NCBI GenBank assembly: GCA_963664045.2
Contig: CAXXGT010000015.1
Coordinates: 285,765-349,764, forward strand
Source of the DNA: JAPPHA01 sp963664045
GTDB lineage: Bacteria > Pseudomonadota > Alphaproteobacteria > Rhodobacterales > Rhodobacteraceae
Direction of reading: 5' to 3'
Length of the DNA: 64,000 nucleotides
Shown: positions 63,547-64,000 of the stretch, piece after piece
Numbering within the stretch: the stretch's first letter is position 1
How the letters are laid out: each line of letters opens with the position of its first letter
Notes under the pieces: model-generated
The model's database searches: none
The model's input: the letters and a program-made list of their open reading frames with translations, nothing else
What the model was told of the DNA's origin: nothing
Made by a program: the position numbers and the translations under genes

Positions 63547-64000
63547 GCCCGGACGACGGTCATGTCGATGCTGCCGGTCATCGGGGTGTCGGCGAAGAGG
63601 TCCTTCCACAGGCGTGGCGTCAGTTCGTGGACCCGGTCGGCCGGATGGGTGTCGATGCGCTGGAAGACATCGCCCAGATAGGTTGCAGGGCTGATCCCGA
63701 GCAGGAAACAGGTGGCGACGAGGCTGTTGACGATCCCGACGTTCCGTGCGCCGGATTCTGTCCAGGAAAAAAGCCAGTTCTTCTGTCCCAGCTTGATGCG
63801 GCGCAGTGCGCGCTCGACACCATTCGAGTCGATCGGCACCAACGGGTCTTCGAGGAACACCTCGAGGGCCTGCTGGCGTTCGACGGCGTAGGTGACCGCC
63901 CGGCGGATCGGGTGCTTCGGCGTCAGCGCCGGGTCCCCGAGCGTCCGCTCACACCATTGCCAGAAGGCGTCGACCAGCGGGCGGGTGCGGGTGCGCCGCG
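63516..64000 (-). CDS. tnpC: IS66 transposase TnpC, C-terminal part, 5' end beyond the window
   Basis: The open minus-strand frame enters from the right edge and ends at 63516. It contains PLVPIDSNGVERALRRIKLG (catalytic Glu in NGVERALR), QKNWLFSWTESGARNVGIVN, and the C-terminal tail YLGDVFQRIDTHPADRVHEL typical of IS66 TnpC (NNxxERAxRPxxxGRKNWLFxGSxxGGxxxA). Opposite direction to tnpA and tnpB, with overlapping 3' ends. Confidence 0.8.
   Translation of the reverse strand, partial: RRTRTRPLVDAFWQWCERTLGDPALTPKHPIRRAVTYAVERQQALEVFLEDPLVPIDSNGVERALRRIKLGQKNWLFSWTESGARNVGIVNSLVATCFLLGISPATYLGDVFQRIDTHPADRVHELTPRLWKDLFADTPMTGSIDMTVVRAHPDASRGPP

Larger units (their letters stand above)
62802..64000 (+). 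mobile_element. IS66-family element with convergent tnpC, runs off the window
   Basis: The left tip is probably GTAAGCGGGTAAACGG at 62802, matching the GTAAGCG start of IS66 ends. It carries tnpA and tnpB on the plus strand and the 3' part of tnpC on the minus strand. In ordinary IS66 elements all three share one direction. The right end is outside the window, so the boundaries are tentative. Confidence 0.6.

Noticed and set aside
1..64000. Poor sequence quality as the sole cause of the many frameshifts
   Set aside because: Over a dozen long frames, including genes interrupted by 2-13 kb, are free of indels when restored. Breaks cluster in genes that also have lost domains or catalytic residues. 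A few homopolymer breaks still deserve read checks.

Overview
The window is GC-rich DNA, most likely from an alphaproteobacterium. That is an inference from gene families (MobA/MobL-type relaxase with helicase domains, SBP/ABC cassettes, paired Hsp20 genes, alanine dehydrogenase, the transposon families present), not from a marker gene. No rRNA, tRNA or CRISPR array was seen. A minority of genes are intact housekeeping or accessory genes. Between them lie many decayed fragments of mobile elements, plasmid genes and toxin-antitoxin genes. Long intact frames (TonB receptor, ABC genes, transposases) sit beside the broken ones, so the frameshifts look like real gene decay more than poor sequence, although several fall in homopolymer runs.

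Layout. 1-4.3 kb: minus-strand relic of a conjugative relaxase with two tandem helicase modules. 5.7-14.4 kb: homocysteine S-methyltransferase family gene, an orphan peptide-type substrate-binding protein, then an NMT1/SsuA-type ABC importer (SBP-ATPase-permease) flanked by a decayed GntR regulator and a decayed FAD oxidoreductase. 14.4-23.2 kb: Tn3-family relics, a small serine recombinase, a PlsB-like acyltransferase, a D12 adenine methylase, IS66/IS110/ISKra4 scraps, a HigBA-like pair with a broken toxin, and a MORN-repeat protein, with two 79-bp direct repeats. 23.3-27.2 kb: TonB-dependent receptor and a secreted ankyrin-repeat protein. 27.5-29.5 kb: Rep_3 plasmid initiator relic and a solo TnpB element. 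29.9-37.3 kb: DnaQ-like exonuclease, GT2 glycosyltransferase, alpha/beta hydrolase, a TnpB relative without its zinc finger, two broken Hsp20 genes, alanine dehydrogenase. 37.4-45.9 kb: IS1634-type element, VapBC with a clear palindromic operator, OmpA and AbiEii relics, a NYN-domain protein, integrase and IS5 relics.

45.9-62.4 kb is the centrepiece, a five-level nest of mobile elements that can be unwrapped exactly from target duplications and reading frames. A second copy of the solo TnpB element (45949-62380) is split by a DruA(DUF4338)-ISAs1 transposon (47231-62318, 10-bp duplication). Its transposase is split by a TnsB/TnsC-like transposon (48487-61475, 5-bp duplication) encoding a zinc-ribbon protein, a DDE transposase, an AAA+ ATPase and a Toprim protein. 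That DDE gene is split by a serine-recombinase element (50774-59717). Genes of that element are split in turn by two copies of a 2360-bp DruA-IS4 insertion sequence (9-bp duplications) and by an ORF-less group II intron. Removing each insert restores a continuous frame every time, and the DDE gene regains an exact D-35-E spacing.

62.4-64 kb: a zinc-ribbon relic, a strong hairpin and an IS66-type element whose tnpC is convergent with tnpA-tnpB and runs off the window. The most novel candidate system is the four-gene TnsB/TnsC-like transposon with Toprim and DUF6431-like partners. DUF4338 fused to two unrelated transposase families comes next.
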